Assembly (NCBI GenBank): GCA_039519185.1
Contig: CM076854.1
Location: forward strand, 16,713,192-16,777,191
Direction: 5' to 3'
Source: Astragalus membranaceus
Lineage: Eukaryota > Streptophyta > Magnoliopsida > Fabales > Fabaceae
DNA length: 64,000 nt
The notes below the pieces were generated by a model, which was not told the origin of the DNA, made no database searches, and saw only the letters and a list, made by a program, of their open reading frames with translations. The translations under genes and the position numbers were made by a program. Positions 1-10,191 of the stretch are shown here, one piece after another. Positions within the stretch are counted from its first letter, which is position 1. The number at the start of each line of letters is the position of its first letter.

Positions 1-1
1 T

Positions 2-1045
2 GTAAAGTGCAAGTCAATAACCAGTTTGTCGGGGTTTTTGGAAACTGCTCCTCAATGCCTTGCTGCTATATATCCAATTTGCAGGAACTTAACTTCTTTG
101 AACTTGAGCTATGCAGCAGGCATTCAGGGCAGTGAGCTGATAAAACTGATTCGCCACTGCGGGAAACTTCAGCGCTTATGGGTAAATATATGATTCTTAA
201 TTTTTTTTTCCTTATTAGTTATTATTAATATTAATTCTTGCATTGGTGAATGTCAATAATTTCTGGATTTTGTGCAGATAATGGATTGCATTGGAGACAA
301 AGGACTAGGTGTTGTTGCCAGTACATGTAAAGAGTTACAAGAATTGAGGGTTTTTCCATCTGTTCCCTTTGGAAATCCTGCAGCTGTCACAGAAAAAGGA
401 CTTGTCGCAATATCAATGGGATGCCCCAAGCTTCACTCACTACTCTACTTTTGCCACCAGATGACAAATGCTGCCCTCATAACAGTGGCAAAGAACTGCC
501 CAAATTTCATCCGATTCAGGCTGTGCATCCTCGACGCAACAAAACCCGACCCTGATACAATGCAGCCACTGGACGAAGGTTTTGGTGCTATCGTCCAGGC
601 CTGTAGGCGACTGAGGCGGCTATCACTTTCCGGGCAGCTAACCGACCAAGTTTTCCTTTACATTGGAATGTATGCTGAGCAGCTTGAAATGTTGTCGATT
701 GCATTTGCCGGAGAGAGTGACAAGGGAATGCTGTATGTGTTGAATGGATGCAAGAAGCTTCGTAAGCTTGAGATAAGAGACTGCCCTTTTGGCAACACGG
801 CACTTCTGACGGACGTAGGGAAGTATGAAACAATGCGATCCCTTTGGATGTCGTCCTGTGAAGTTACCGTGGGAGCCTGCAAGGTATTGGCAAAGAAGAT
901 GCCGAAGTTGAATGTGGAGATATTCAACGAGAATGAACAGGAAGATTGTAATCTGGAAGATGGGCAGAGAGTAGAGAAGATGTATTTGTATCGTACATTG
1001 GCTGGGAAAAGGAGAGATGCACCGGAATATGTATGGACTCTGTAG
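2..1045 (+). CDS. AFB2/3: TIR1/AFB-family auxin receptor F-box protein, AFB2/AFB3-like, last two exons (5' partial)
   Basis: Exon 2..181 ends ...KLQRLW at a GT donor. A 96-bp intron ends in tgtgcag, and the last exon 278..1045 runs to TAG. Together they give about 315 C-terminal residues of a protein usually near 575, so the F-box and the first leucine-rich repeats lie outside the window. Recognisable family blocks are LSGFLETAPQ, LRVFPS, LYFCHQMTNAALITVAKNCP, LSIAFAG and LWMSSCEVT. The tail LYRTLAGKRRDAPEYVWTL resembles AFB2/AFB3 more than TIR1. In this family the protein is the substrate-recognition subunit of a nuclear SCF ubiquitin ligase that binds auxin and Aux/IAA proteins. The arginine of LRVFP matches the residue that holds the auxin carboxylate in TIR1. 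No stops or frameshifts are visible. Family certain; exact paralogue unsure. Confidence 0.95.
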
Positions 1046-2144
1046 GTGCATTGTTTGTAGGTCATTTAATTTAATTTCTTGTTTGTTATGAAGCAGTTTG
1101 TACTTGTTTAGGCTGACTGATTAATGCAATTTTAGCTGGATATTATGTAGTGGTTTGTTATTTCCATGCACTGCTAGTTTTTATGCATATATTAGATGTT
1201 TTTCATAATGCCACTTTATTATTAATATGTTCTGAGTCTTGTTTTCCTCCACTTCTATGATGATACTACTCTCTTTACAATACTGTTCCTTCATCTCCCT
1301 CAATCTTGCAACTTTCTACTTTCTTATACTCTCACTCTTGATCACTTGTACTAAAGACCAACAATTAAGGTTTAAATTTGAACATACGTTGGCTAAACTT
1401 TTTTTTTTACATGTAAGGGTGATTGTTGAAAAAATAATGATTGCTTGGATACATGTCCAATCAACTGAGCACACGATTCATAGTATGAACAACTGTTTGG
1501 GACTATTGAACCTGGAAACATAGACAAGGGAATGATGAAAACTTGATTTCAGCAATAGTCAATAGGAAGTCAACTTATCTCGACTCCTGATTTTTAATTA
1601 AAATTGGACTATCTATCATTTTTATTTATTTATATATGAAGACTATTAAAAAATTTTAAAAAAAATGACTATTTTTTTTTAAACAAATGTATTGTCCACG
1701 GTGATCGTGGAAACTAATCTTTCGAGTTAGTCAAACGGTTAATGGACTCAACCACTTGTACAACGTTCATCTTTGTGGCTATTTATCTTTTTTAATACTT
1801 CTACCAAATTAACTTATCTTTCTCAATCCTTTATCGTACAAAATGATATATTATATTATTCCCTATACTCGAGTAAAGGTATGTTTTACCATTATATAAT
1901 GTACTTGGGTCTTCATTCTTAATAGTATGAAAATTCATGAGTACTCTTTTATTGACGAAAATTCATTATTACTTTTTCTCGTGATGTCACATCTTTCTCA
2001 CTTTGTGTTACATTTTATAAAGTTTAAACTTAAATTCAATTCAACTAATGGCTTTTTTCTATCCCACACAACCTACGAAGGTTGTGTATGATGCACAACG
2101 TAAAAATATACTAATACTTTGACCAAAAAATAAAATGAAATACA
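1046..2144. other. 3' UTR of the auxin receptor gene and AT-rich spacer
   Basis: The first 100-200 bases should be the 3' UTR. The rest is AT-rich spacer with no convincing coding region. No element boundary is visible before the inverted repeat that starts at 2145. Confidence 0.5.
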
Positions 2145-2330
2145 GGCAAAATAGCTCTCGAGGTCTCTTAACTTATTTTTAGATTTCAAATCAATCTGTT
2201 ATGTTTTTCCATAACGAATAGGTCCATTGTGTTTTAAAATCGTTGCACTGTTACTCTTTTACAATTTTTGTTTAACTCCATTACAAAAACGCCTATCTAT
2301 CTTTTAGGGTGTTTATGTGGGTTTTTTTTA
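2145..2330 (+). repeat. Left terminal inverted repeat of the old MULE-like shell
   Basis: Pairs with 9085-9262 in inverted orientation. The two arms have clearly diverged by substitutions and small indels, which implies an old insertion. Confidence 0.6.
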
Positions 2331-2465
2331 TGCTTATATGGCAATTTTATTTGATGACTCATTATTTTATAACTATTTTAAATTAAAGTTAAACTCTTTA
2401 TGGCGGAACAGGTGGATAACGAATCTGCAGAGTAAAAATTAGAAAAAAGAAAATGAGATCTAATA

Positions 2466-2672
2466 TAAGATATGCTCCTATTGCCGTTGGCGCTCCTATT
2501 GCCGTTCCGTGTTGCCGCTCCCCGTTGCCTATCCCGTTGCCGATCTCGGCGCCAGTCTCTCGTTGGCACTCCATTGTCGCTGCCCGTTTCCTCTCTTGTT
2601 GCCGCACCCCGTTGCCTCTCCAGTTGCCACTCTTGTTGTCAGTCTCTCGTTGCCGCTCTCGTTGCAACTTGT
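2466..2672 (+). repeat. Degenerate GTTGCCGCTCC-type minisatellite
   Basis: Runs of an 11-12 bp unit close to GTTGCCGCTCCC, with variants GTTGCCTCTCC and GTTGTCAGTCTC. The preceding flank (agaaaaaagaaaatgagatc, then a taatataag block) is also present, inverted, beside a second copy at 49080-49370, so the unit belongs to a dispersed repeat. Confidence 0.7.
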
Positions 2673-2878
2673 TTATATTTTGATAGTTGTTAAATTTTTT
2701 TTTGTCATTTGTTAGCCGCTAAATTGATTAGGTTAATAGTTTTAATTGATTATAGTAAATAGTAAATTCTAGATCATTTAGTATCAACTTAATCATTTTA
2801 ATTAAATTATTAACTTTTAAAAAAAATGTATTTTGGTGAAGTTAATAATATTCTCTTATTTTAAAGTAAAAGTTAATA

Positions 2879-3182
2879 CTCCCTCCGTCCCAAAATATAA
2901 GTCCCTTTTGAGAATTTTATTTGTCCCAAAATATAAGTCACTTTTCTAAGTTGTCTACTGCATTTATTACTTCTTGACTAAAATACCCCTAATTAATCTT
3001 TATAGTTACAACTCTTGGAATACCAAAGTAATTAATTAGAGGAGAGAGGAGTGACATATAATGGGTAAATTAGGAAAAATAGTATAAATAGTAGACATAA
3101 TTAATGAGATTAACTAACTAACCTAATTTTCTTAATTCTTGTGAAGTGGTTAAAGGGGACTTATATTTTGGGACGGAGGGAG
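2879..3182. mobile_element. Stowaway-type (Tc1/mariner) MITE, 304 bp
   Basis: Terminal inverted repeats start CTCCCTCCGTCCCAAAATAT and the right end is the reverse complement. Both ends are bordered by TA (2877-2878 and 3183-3184). A subterminal copy of CCCAAAATATAAGTC follows the left end. The size, TA duplication and CTCCCTCCGT terminus are those of the common plant Stowaway group. It has no coding capacity and lies inside the old MULE-like shell. Confidence 0.93.
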
Positions 3183-3287
3183 TAATAGTCTAATCGTGTC
3201 TGGTCAAAAAAAATAGTCTAATCGTGTATCAATTTAAAGTATTAGTTATAATTCACTAAATATATTTTTAAGGTTGTCAAAAAAAAA

Positions 3288-3437
3288 TTAAGAGAGAGAA
3301 GGTGAAGAAAAGTTTAAATTTGAAAAAAGTGAAAGTGTGTGCAAGAGAAGAAAGTGAAAGTGAGAGAAGAAAGAGAAAGAGAGACAAAAAGAAAGTTGCA
3401 AAAAGTAAAAGAAAGTGAGAGAAGAAAGAGAACAAGT
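3288..3437 (+). repeat. Purine-rich (GA/GAAA) low-complexity tract
   Basis: About 150 bp made almost only of G and A on this strand, in the pattern gagagaag, gaaagtga and aagagaaaga. Open frames on the other strand here are a by-product of the composition. Confidence 0.7.
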
Positions 3438-3813
3438 TGACAATATTTTGGCATGTAGTGAGTAAATGACAATTTTACCCCAAATTTGGGACAATTGTCA
3501 AAATATTAAGAGCACTATGATGGTAAATTTCCGAGCATATATAGTATATATAGTATATAGTATTGAAGATTGAGGAAATCAAAAAAAGCCAGGGAGGGAG
3601 GAAATCAAAAAAAGCCAACTTTTGTTTTCGTTTTAAGTTTTCAGATCTCTAGTTTTGTTTTCAGATATGTTAAATTCTTTCCATAGTGAAACAAAATATA
3701 CATCAGTAAAACCATGTAACAACAATCATCGATAAAAAGGAATGATAAGGATGGTGGGCGAATTTCATTTGGTTTAGGGTTTAGAGCGTAGCTGTAACTG
3801 ACAAAACGATGCA

Positions 3814-4145
3814 TGTTAGTTGATATCAGTAATCTAGTTTGGAATAAAGGGAAATTGGTTGTATGCTGTGAATGTGTTTAAGTGTGTTTGGTAGTAATTG
3901 TCCAGGTGTTGTGTGTGGTGCTGTATAGCACTGAGTGATGTTGTATCAGGTGCTAGCAGCATCCAATATGTCTTAGTTTGTAAGTCACTATTAATACCTA
4001 CTTCAGCAGTGAAATAAATGAGAGAGTTTCAAAAATTATGTTTGTAAGTTTGTTATAACTGTTTTCCTCCGAGCCAAATTCTCTTTTCTCCCTCCTCGAG
4101 TGTGTGAGTATGAGTGTCGATCTTCCATGGTTTCTTGCTCCAACA
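3814..4145 (+). repeat. 5' LTR of the left Copia element
   Basis: 332 bp, starting TGTTAGTTGATATCAG and ending GCTCCAACA. The TATA-like site reads ctattaatacc here but ctataaatacc in the 3' LTR, so the promoter copy that would drive the element carries a substitution. Confidence 0.9.
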
Positions 4146-4147
4146 GA

Positions 4148-4161
4148 TGGTATCTAGAGCC
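4148..4161 (+). promoter_or_regulatory. Primer-binding site of the left Copia element (initiator tRNA-Met type)
   Basis: TGGTATCTAGAGCC begins two bases after the 5' LTR. It resembles the usual Copia site TGGTATCAGAGC with a short insertion. Confidence 0.7.
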
Positions 4162-4293
4162 ATTGTTGAAGCGTAACCAAGATCAGTGAGTGAAAGCGAG
4201 GTGAGTGAAACCAGAAATTTCGAGTGAACTTGTGAGCGAGCGAGAAACCTTCAATTCGAACCTAAAGACGAGTGAATAGTGAGGAATTCAGCT

Positions 4294-7200
4294 ATGGCGA
4301 CTACGAATGGACATTTCCCATCAAATTTTCCAGTTCTTGATGGACGAAATTACGATCAGTGGAGTATGAAGATGAAAGCCATCCTCAGTTACCAGGATGT
4401 GTGGGATCTAGTGGTGAACTGACTCGAGGCGTTGCCGGCGAATCCAACTCTTGCGCAACAAACTGCGTACAGAGAAGCGAAGAAGAAGGATTGCAAAGGT
4501 TTGTTCATCCTTCATCAGTGTGTGAATCAAGCAATTTTTGAGAAAATTGCGAAATCAGAGACGAGCATGGCAGCGTGGGACATTCTAGCAAGTTCCTATG
4601 CCGGTGATCAGAAGTTGAAGAAGGTACGATTACAAACCCTAAGGAGACAATATGAATTGCTAGGAATGGAGGATAGTGAAAAATTGCGAAATACTTTACT
4701 AGAGTTCAAACGATGACAAATCAAATGCAATCTTGTGGTGAAACGTTGACTAATGAATCGATTGTTGAGAAAATTTTGAGATCACTTGCTGCACGATTTG
4801 ATCATGTCACTGTAGCGATTGAAGAATCTAAGGATTTGCCAACAATAAAACTAGAGGAACTTCAAGGATCTCTTGAAGCACATGAACAGAGGATGAATGA
4901 GAGAAATTCTGTGAAGCCTAGCACTGAGCAAGCACTAGTTGCACAATCAGGCAACGGAAATGGTGGAAATCAAAGAGGAAGAGGTAGAGGCAGAAACAAT
5001 TTCAGAGGAGGAAGATGTAGAGGTAATTTCTCTAACTCAAACTTTGAGAAAGGAAGTTCTAGTAATAATCAAGGCAATTGTGAACAAATAAATAGTAATG
5101 AGAATCATAGAGGAAGAGGTGGAAGAGGAATGTGTGGAAGAGAAGGTAGGAAGAAGTTTGACAAGAGTAACATTCAATGTTGCAACTGTGATAGATATGG
5201 ACACTTTGCTGATGAGTGTTACAGTAACACTAATGGTAACAATATTGTTGATGGCAATTGAAGCCAAAATGGCTCAAGAAGAAGAGGAGAAGGAAGAAGT
5301 ATTGCTGATGGCAATTGAAGAGGAGGATAGGGATACAGAAACTTTGCAGATGGTGACTGTGAAGGATGAGAGTGATAATGGAGATACCTGGTTCCTTGAT
5401 ACAGGTTGCTCCACACACATATCAGGGAGAAAGGATTGGTTTGTTGAACTAGATTTCTCTATAAAAAACAGGGTGAGGTTTGCTGATGATAGAACTATGA
5501 AGGTGGAAGGTGTAGGGAAAGTGATAAGAAAGAAGAAAGATGGCTCTAAGTGCTTTATTTCTGGTGTTCTCTTTGTACCAGGAATGAAGAGCAACCTAGT
5601 GAGCATTGGACAACTCTTAGAGAAGGGATATAGAATGGTGATGGAAGATAATTCAATGAAGGTGTATGATAGTGATAAGAGGTTGCTGGTTAAAGCTAAT
5701 CTCTCAAAGAACAGGACATTCAAAGTGGAATTAGATGTTGTAGTGCAGCAGTGTTTAGCAACATCAATTGACAAAGGAGAGTGGCTGTGGCATTTTCGAT
5801 ATGGCCATTTGAACTTTGCTGATTTGAACAGGTTGCAGAGCAAAGAAATTGTGAAAGGCTTGCCTCATATTCATGTGCCAAGTGATGTGTGTGCATAATG
5901 TATGGAGAGTAAGATGCCTAGAAGCTCATTCAACCAGAATCTGTCTACAAGGTCCAAGAAGAAGCTGCAAGTGATATTTTCTGATGTGTGTGGACCAATT
6001 CAGTATGAAACACCTGGAGGTAACAGGTACTTTGTTACATTTATTGATGAATTTACTAGAAAGCTTTGGATTTACTTGATTAGGAGGAAGAATGATGTGT
6101 TAGGAGTATTCAAGAAATTCAAAGCTCTAGTAGAGAAACAATGTGAACAGAATATAGAGATATTGAGAAGTGATGGTGGTGGGGAATATGTATCTACTGA
6201 GTTTAATGATTTTTGTGAAAGTGAGGGCATCACTCATGAAATTACACCTCCAATACACACCTCAACACAATGGGATAGCTGAGAGAAAGAATAGAACCTT
6301 GTTGAATATGGTGAGAAGTATGTTCAAAAGCAAGAATGTGCCTAAACACTTGTGGGGCGAGGCAGTGACCACTGCTGCATATATATTGAACAGAAGTCCT
6401 ACTAAGAAATTGGAGAATGTGACTCCTGAGGAAGCGTGGACTGGTGTGAAGCCAAGTGTTTCTCATTCAGGGTCTTTGGCTCTGTGTGCTATAGACATGT
6501 GCCTGATTAATTAAGAACAAAATTGGATGATAAGGCTGAGACAATGATCATGTTGGGATATCACTCAACTGGTGGGTACAAAATGCTCAATCCAGTGAAC
6601 AATAAGGTAGTAATTAGCAGGGATGTAGTGTTTGATGAACATAAGAAGTGGGACTGGTGCTACAACATTAATGTAGATAGCACTGAGCAGAATCAATTTG
6701 AATTGCCTGCTGATGAAACAGAATCAGTACAAGAGAATGCAAGTGAAGATGGAAGAGTTGAGATGCCAAGTAGATCAATAAGAAGAAGACAAGTGCCTCA
6801 AAGATTGAATGATTATGAGGTATTGACAGACAATGTTATCAATGAAGAAGGTGATATAGTGCACTTTGCATTATTGGCCGAAACTGAATCAGTAACTGTT
6901 GAAGAAGCAATGAAGAATCCTCAGTGGCTTGATGCAATGAGAGAAGAGATAAAATCCATAGAAAAGAATCAAACATGGGAACTAGAGACATTTCCCAAAG
7001 ATAAGAATGCTATAGGAGTGAAGTGGGTGTATAAAGTTAATCCAAAAGGAGAGGTGGTGAAGTATAAGGCCAAATTAGTGGCAAGAGGTTTCCTTCAAAA
7101 GCAAGGAGTTGATTATGAAGAAGTCTTTGCACCTGTAGCAAGACTTGAAACTGTGAGAGTGGTTGTGGCTCATGCTAGTATGCAAGGGTGAAATTTATAT

Positions 7201-8517
7201 CAATTAGATGTAAAATCAGCTTTCCTCAATGGAGAATTGGAGTAGCAAGACTTGAAACTGTGAGAGTGGTTGTGGCTCATGCTAGTATGCAAGGGTGAAA
7301 TTTATATCAATTAGATGTAAAATCAGCTTTCCTCAATGGAGAATTGGAGGAAGAAGTGTATATTGATCAACCACAAGGATTTGTAAAGAAAGGCAGTAAA
7401 GACAAAGTGCTGAGATTGAAGAAAGCCTAGTATGGTTTGAAGCAATCTCCACGAGCTTGGAATAAGAAAATAGACAAGAGTTTGATCAACATGGGGTATA
7501 CAAAGTGTATCTCAGAACTTGGTGTGTATGTGAAGTCAGGGGTGGTTATATTGTGATTGTATGCCTTTATGTTGATGATCTACTCGTGACAGGGAACAAT
7601 GAGTCCAAAGTGACTGAATTCAAGAGAAATATGATGAAAGAGTTCGAAATGACTGATCTAGGAGAGTTATTTTACTTCCTAGGAATTGAATTTAAGAAGA
7701 TAAGTGAAGGAATTGTGCTTACACAACAGAAATATGCATCTGATATACTTATCAGATTTGATATGCAACACTGCAATGCTGCTGAGACTCCTGCTAAGGC
7801 AGGGTTGAACCTTGACAGAGATGGTGATGAACAAGAGGTGGATTCTACATAATTTAGACAAGTTGTAGGGGCACTGAGATATCTTTGCAACACTAGACCA
7901 GATATTGCATTCTGTGTTGGTGTTATAAGCAGAGTTATGGACAGGCCTAGAGTACCTCATCTCGTGGCAGCTAAAACGATTCTGAGATATGTGAAGGGAA
8001 CAACAAGTTATGGTATTCTAATCCCAATAAGTGCAGTGACAGTTTGAGAGGGCTGTATGGTTATACAAATGTTGATTGGTGTGGTGATAAGAATGATAGA
8101 AAAAGTACTGCTGGTTTTATTTTCTTTACAGGTGCTGCACCAGAGTCCTGGTGCTCAAAGAAAGAATTTGTTGTGGCATTGTCATCCTGCGAAGCAAAGC
8201 ATATAGCTGCTTCAATGGGAGCTTGTCAAGCTGTGTGGCTTGATACATTGATGCAAGAATTAAAGATGAAGAAATAAGGTGCAGTGGAGCTATTTGTTGA
8301 TAACAAATCAGCAATCAATCTTGCAAAATTCCCAGTGGCACATGGAAGATGCAAATATATAGAGACTCGTTATCATTTCCTCAGAGACCAAGTGACAAAG
8401 AAGAAGCTCAAGCTCAACTACTGCAAGACTGAAGAACAGCTAGCTGACATTTTTACCAAATCACTCAAGAAACTGAGGAGCAACATGAATATGGTTGTCA
8501 ACAGCAAACTAGCTTAA
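4294..8517 (+). pseudogene. Copia gag-pol polyprotein, multiply disrupted
   Basis: ATG at 4294 opens a gag reading MATTNGHFPSN..., stopped by TGA at 4420-4422 and continuing in frame to about 4712, where the frame shifts. A zinc knuckle (CCNCDRYGHFADEC) follows at about 5178. After another frameshift comes the protease motif WFLDTGCSTH (about 5389) and a pre-integrase region broken by TAA at 5896. The integrase core (DVCGP, RSDGGGEY, then the acidic residue in IAERKNRT after another shift) spans about 5970-6480. The reverse transcriptase contains ARGFLQKQGVDYEEVFAPVA and the catalytic CLYVDDLLVTG (about 7560). A 107-bp tandem duplication and a TGA break it. RNase H ends at TAA 8515-8517. The protein cannot be made from this copy. 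Confidence 0.93.
7135..7348 (+). repeat. 107-bp tandem duplication inside the Copia reverse transcriptase region
   Basis: 7135-7241 and 7242-7348 look identical by eye. Each contains the same TGA where a tryptophan codon is expected. As 107 is not a multiple of three, the duplication also shifts the frame. Confidence 0.95.
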
Positions 8518-8524
8518 GGGGGTG

Positions 8525-8852
8525 TGTTAGTTAATATCAGTAATCTAGTTTGGAATAAAGGGAAATTGGTTGTATGCTGTGAATGTGTTTAAGTGTGTTT
8601 AGTAATAATTGTCCAGGTGCTGTGTGTGGTGCTGTATAGCACTGAGTGATGTTGTATCAGGTGCTAGCAGCACCCAATATGTCTTAGTTTGTAAGTCACT
8701 ATAAATACCTACTTCAGCAGTGAAATAAATGAGAGTTTCAAAAATTCTGTTTGTAAGTTTGTTATAACCGTTTTCCTCCACGCCAAATTCTCTCTTCTCC
8801 CTCCTCGAGTGTGAGTGTGAGTGTCGATCTTCCATGGTTTCTTGCTCCAACA
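8525..8852 (+). repeat. 3' LTR of the left Copia element
   Basis: 328 bp, preceded by the polypurine tract AAGGGGGTG (8516-8524) that primes second-strand synthesis in this class. It starts TGTTAGTTAATATCAG and ends CTCCAACA. Confidence 0.9.
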
Positions 8853-9084
8853 GCCTCAATTGGTGAAATCGAGGCCAGAATCGGGACCAACGGCGAAATC
8901 CGAGTCAGGTGTGAGGTTTCGAGGCTAGCCGTGGCGACGACATGATGGAAAACATGTGTGGAGGAAGAAGGATGTTAAGTTCCATGGTTGTTGCTTCTCT
9001 ACGCAGCGTTTTCATTGAGGAAGAAGACCATTTTCTATTTACTTAAAAAATATAAAATAAAGCCACATAGGAAACCTCGCGCAT

Positions 9085-9262
9085 TATTCGTGTTAAGCTG
9101 AGCACTCTAAAAGTCAGATAGGCGTTTTTTGCAACTGAGTTAAACAAAAACTGTTACAGTGCAATTATTTTAAAACATGATGGACATATTCGTTACAAAA
9201 AAACATAAGGGATCGATTCAAAATTTTAAAATAAGTTAAGGAATCCTGAAAGCAATTTAGCC
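9085..9262 (-). repeat. Right terminal inverted repeat of the old MULE-like shell
   Basis: Inverted copy of 2145-2330. The bases following it (aaatatactaatac, about 9265-9277) are also found as a direct copy near 2104-2116, outside the left end. Confidence 0.6.
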
Positions 9263-9960
9263 TAAAATATACTAATACAAACTTTAAGCAAATCTTAACT
9301 GTTGAATAAAAAATCTCTTGAGATGATATAGTGGATCATCCACACCAAATCTTGTCTTCCCTTTTCTCCTTCCTCCACCTTCCACCAATACAGTAACTCA
9401 AACTCTATTATCAATGACGATGAAGCTTTCAAATGCTTTGCCTAGCTAGGTCATTATTTTCATTCTAGTCTCTCTATTCTCCCTCGTACTCTCTCATTTC
9501 ACACATTCTCTATCTAAAACGCAATTTTTCAACTCCGACCACCCCTCGACCATCCAAGGCCACCACCGTGTCGGTCTTTCCTCCTTTATAAGATTCACCC
9601 TAATTTCGTAAAAAATTGACCCAAAATGGAGTAGATATAGAAACCTAAAGTGCCATTTTCTCTCTTACTTTTTGGACACCACAAAACTCCAATGAAAAAT
9701 CTAACCACGAATTTAAAATCCTCACATCACCTTGAAGAAAACCCCTAAAAATGTTGCAATCTAACCACTTTGCTCGGATGACCACTGTGCTAAAGCGTCC
9801 TCCACCGTCTTAGTGGCGGCACGGCCACCAGCAGCAGAACAAAGTGATGAGGGAGGGGAGAAGTGATTCACTATAAACAGTACATTGTTGAAATAATAAG
9901 AGATGATAAGTAGGTTTATGTAAAAGATAAGATTTTTATTCCACACAACAACTGTTGTTT
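9263..9960. other. Spacer and probable 3' flank of the CYSTM gene
   Basis: No coding region or repeat boundary recognised. The part near 9930-10190 probably belongs to the 3' UTR of the minus-strand CYSTM gene (on that strand it contains AATAAA-like hexamers). Confidence 0.4.
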
Positions 9961-10191
9961 ACAATTTGCACACATAAGCGTTCATACAGAGAAAATCACA
10001 AAGACCGCATCACAGAAACTATGAACAACCCAAAAAGAGGGGCAAAGGGTGAAAATCAATAGTTACAAGAATGACTAGTACTGACCAGATCCCGCACACA
10101 AATAAAGCATGACATTAGAGCAACATTTCTCCAGAGAGCTATAACCAACCCAAGTGCACCAAACTTGAAGATACAGCTTTTAATGTGATCA

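Larger units (their letters stand above)
3814..8852 (+). mobile_element. Ty1/Copia LTR retrotransposon, full length but decayed
   Basis: Two LTRs (332 and 328 bp, TGTTAG...CCAACA) flank a primer-binding site, a degenerate gag-pol and a polypurine tract just before the 3' LTR. Domain order is gag, zinc knuckle, protease, integrase, reverse transcriptase and RNase H, which defines Copia. By eye the LTRs differ at about a dozen substitutions plus two 2-bp indels, so the insertion is not recent. The 5-mers outside the LTRs (atgca and gcctc) do not match, so no target duplication is visible. It sits inside the MULE-like shell 2145-9262. Confidence 0.93.
2145..9262. mobile_element. Old Mutator-like element shell with long terminal inverted repeats, containing nested insertions
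   Basis: About 180 bp at 2145-2330 is repeated in inverted orientation at 9085-9262. Both ends start GGC(A/T)AAAT and share blocks such as TTAACTTATTTT, GTTTTAAAAT and CGCCTATCT. The 9-mers outside the ends, tgaaataca (2136-2144) and taaaatata (9263-9271), agree at 7 of 9 positions and differ only by transitions, which fits a decayed 9-bp Mutator target duplication. Removing the nested Copia element and the Stowaway MITE leaves roughly 1.8 kb with no transposase, so this looks like a non-autonomous MULE. Identity to a named family is not claimed. Confidence 0.6.

Noticed and set aside
4020..4145. Target-site duplication for the left Copia element
   Set aside because: Flanking 5-mers do not match under the clear TG...CA boundaries, so none is claimed.
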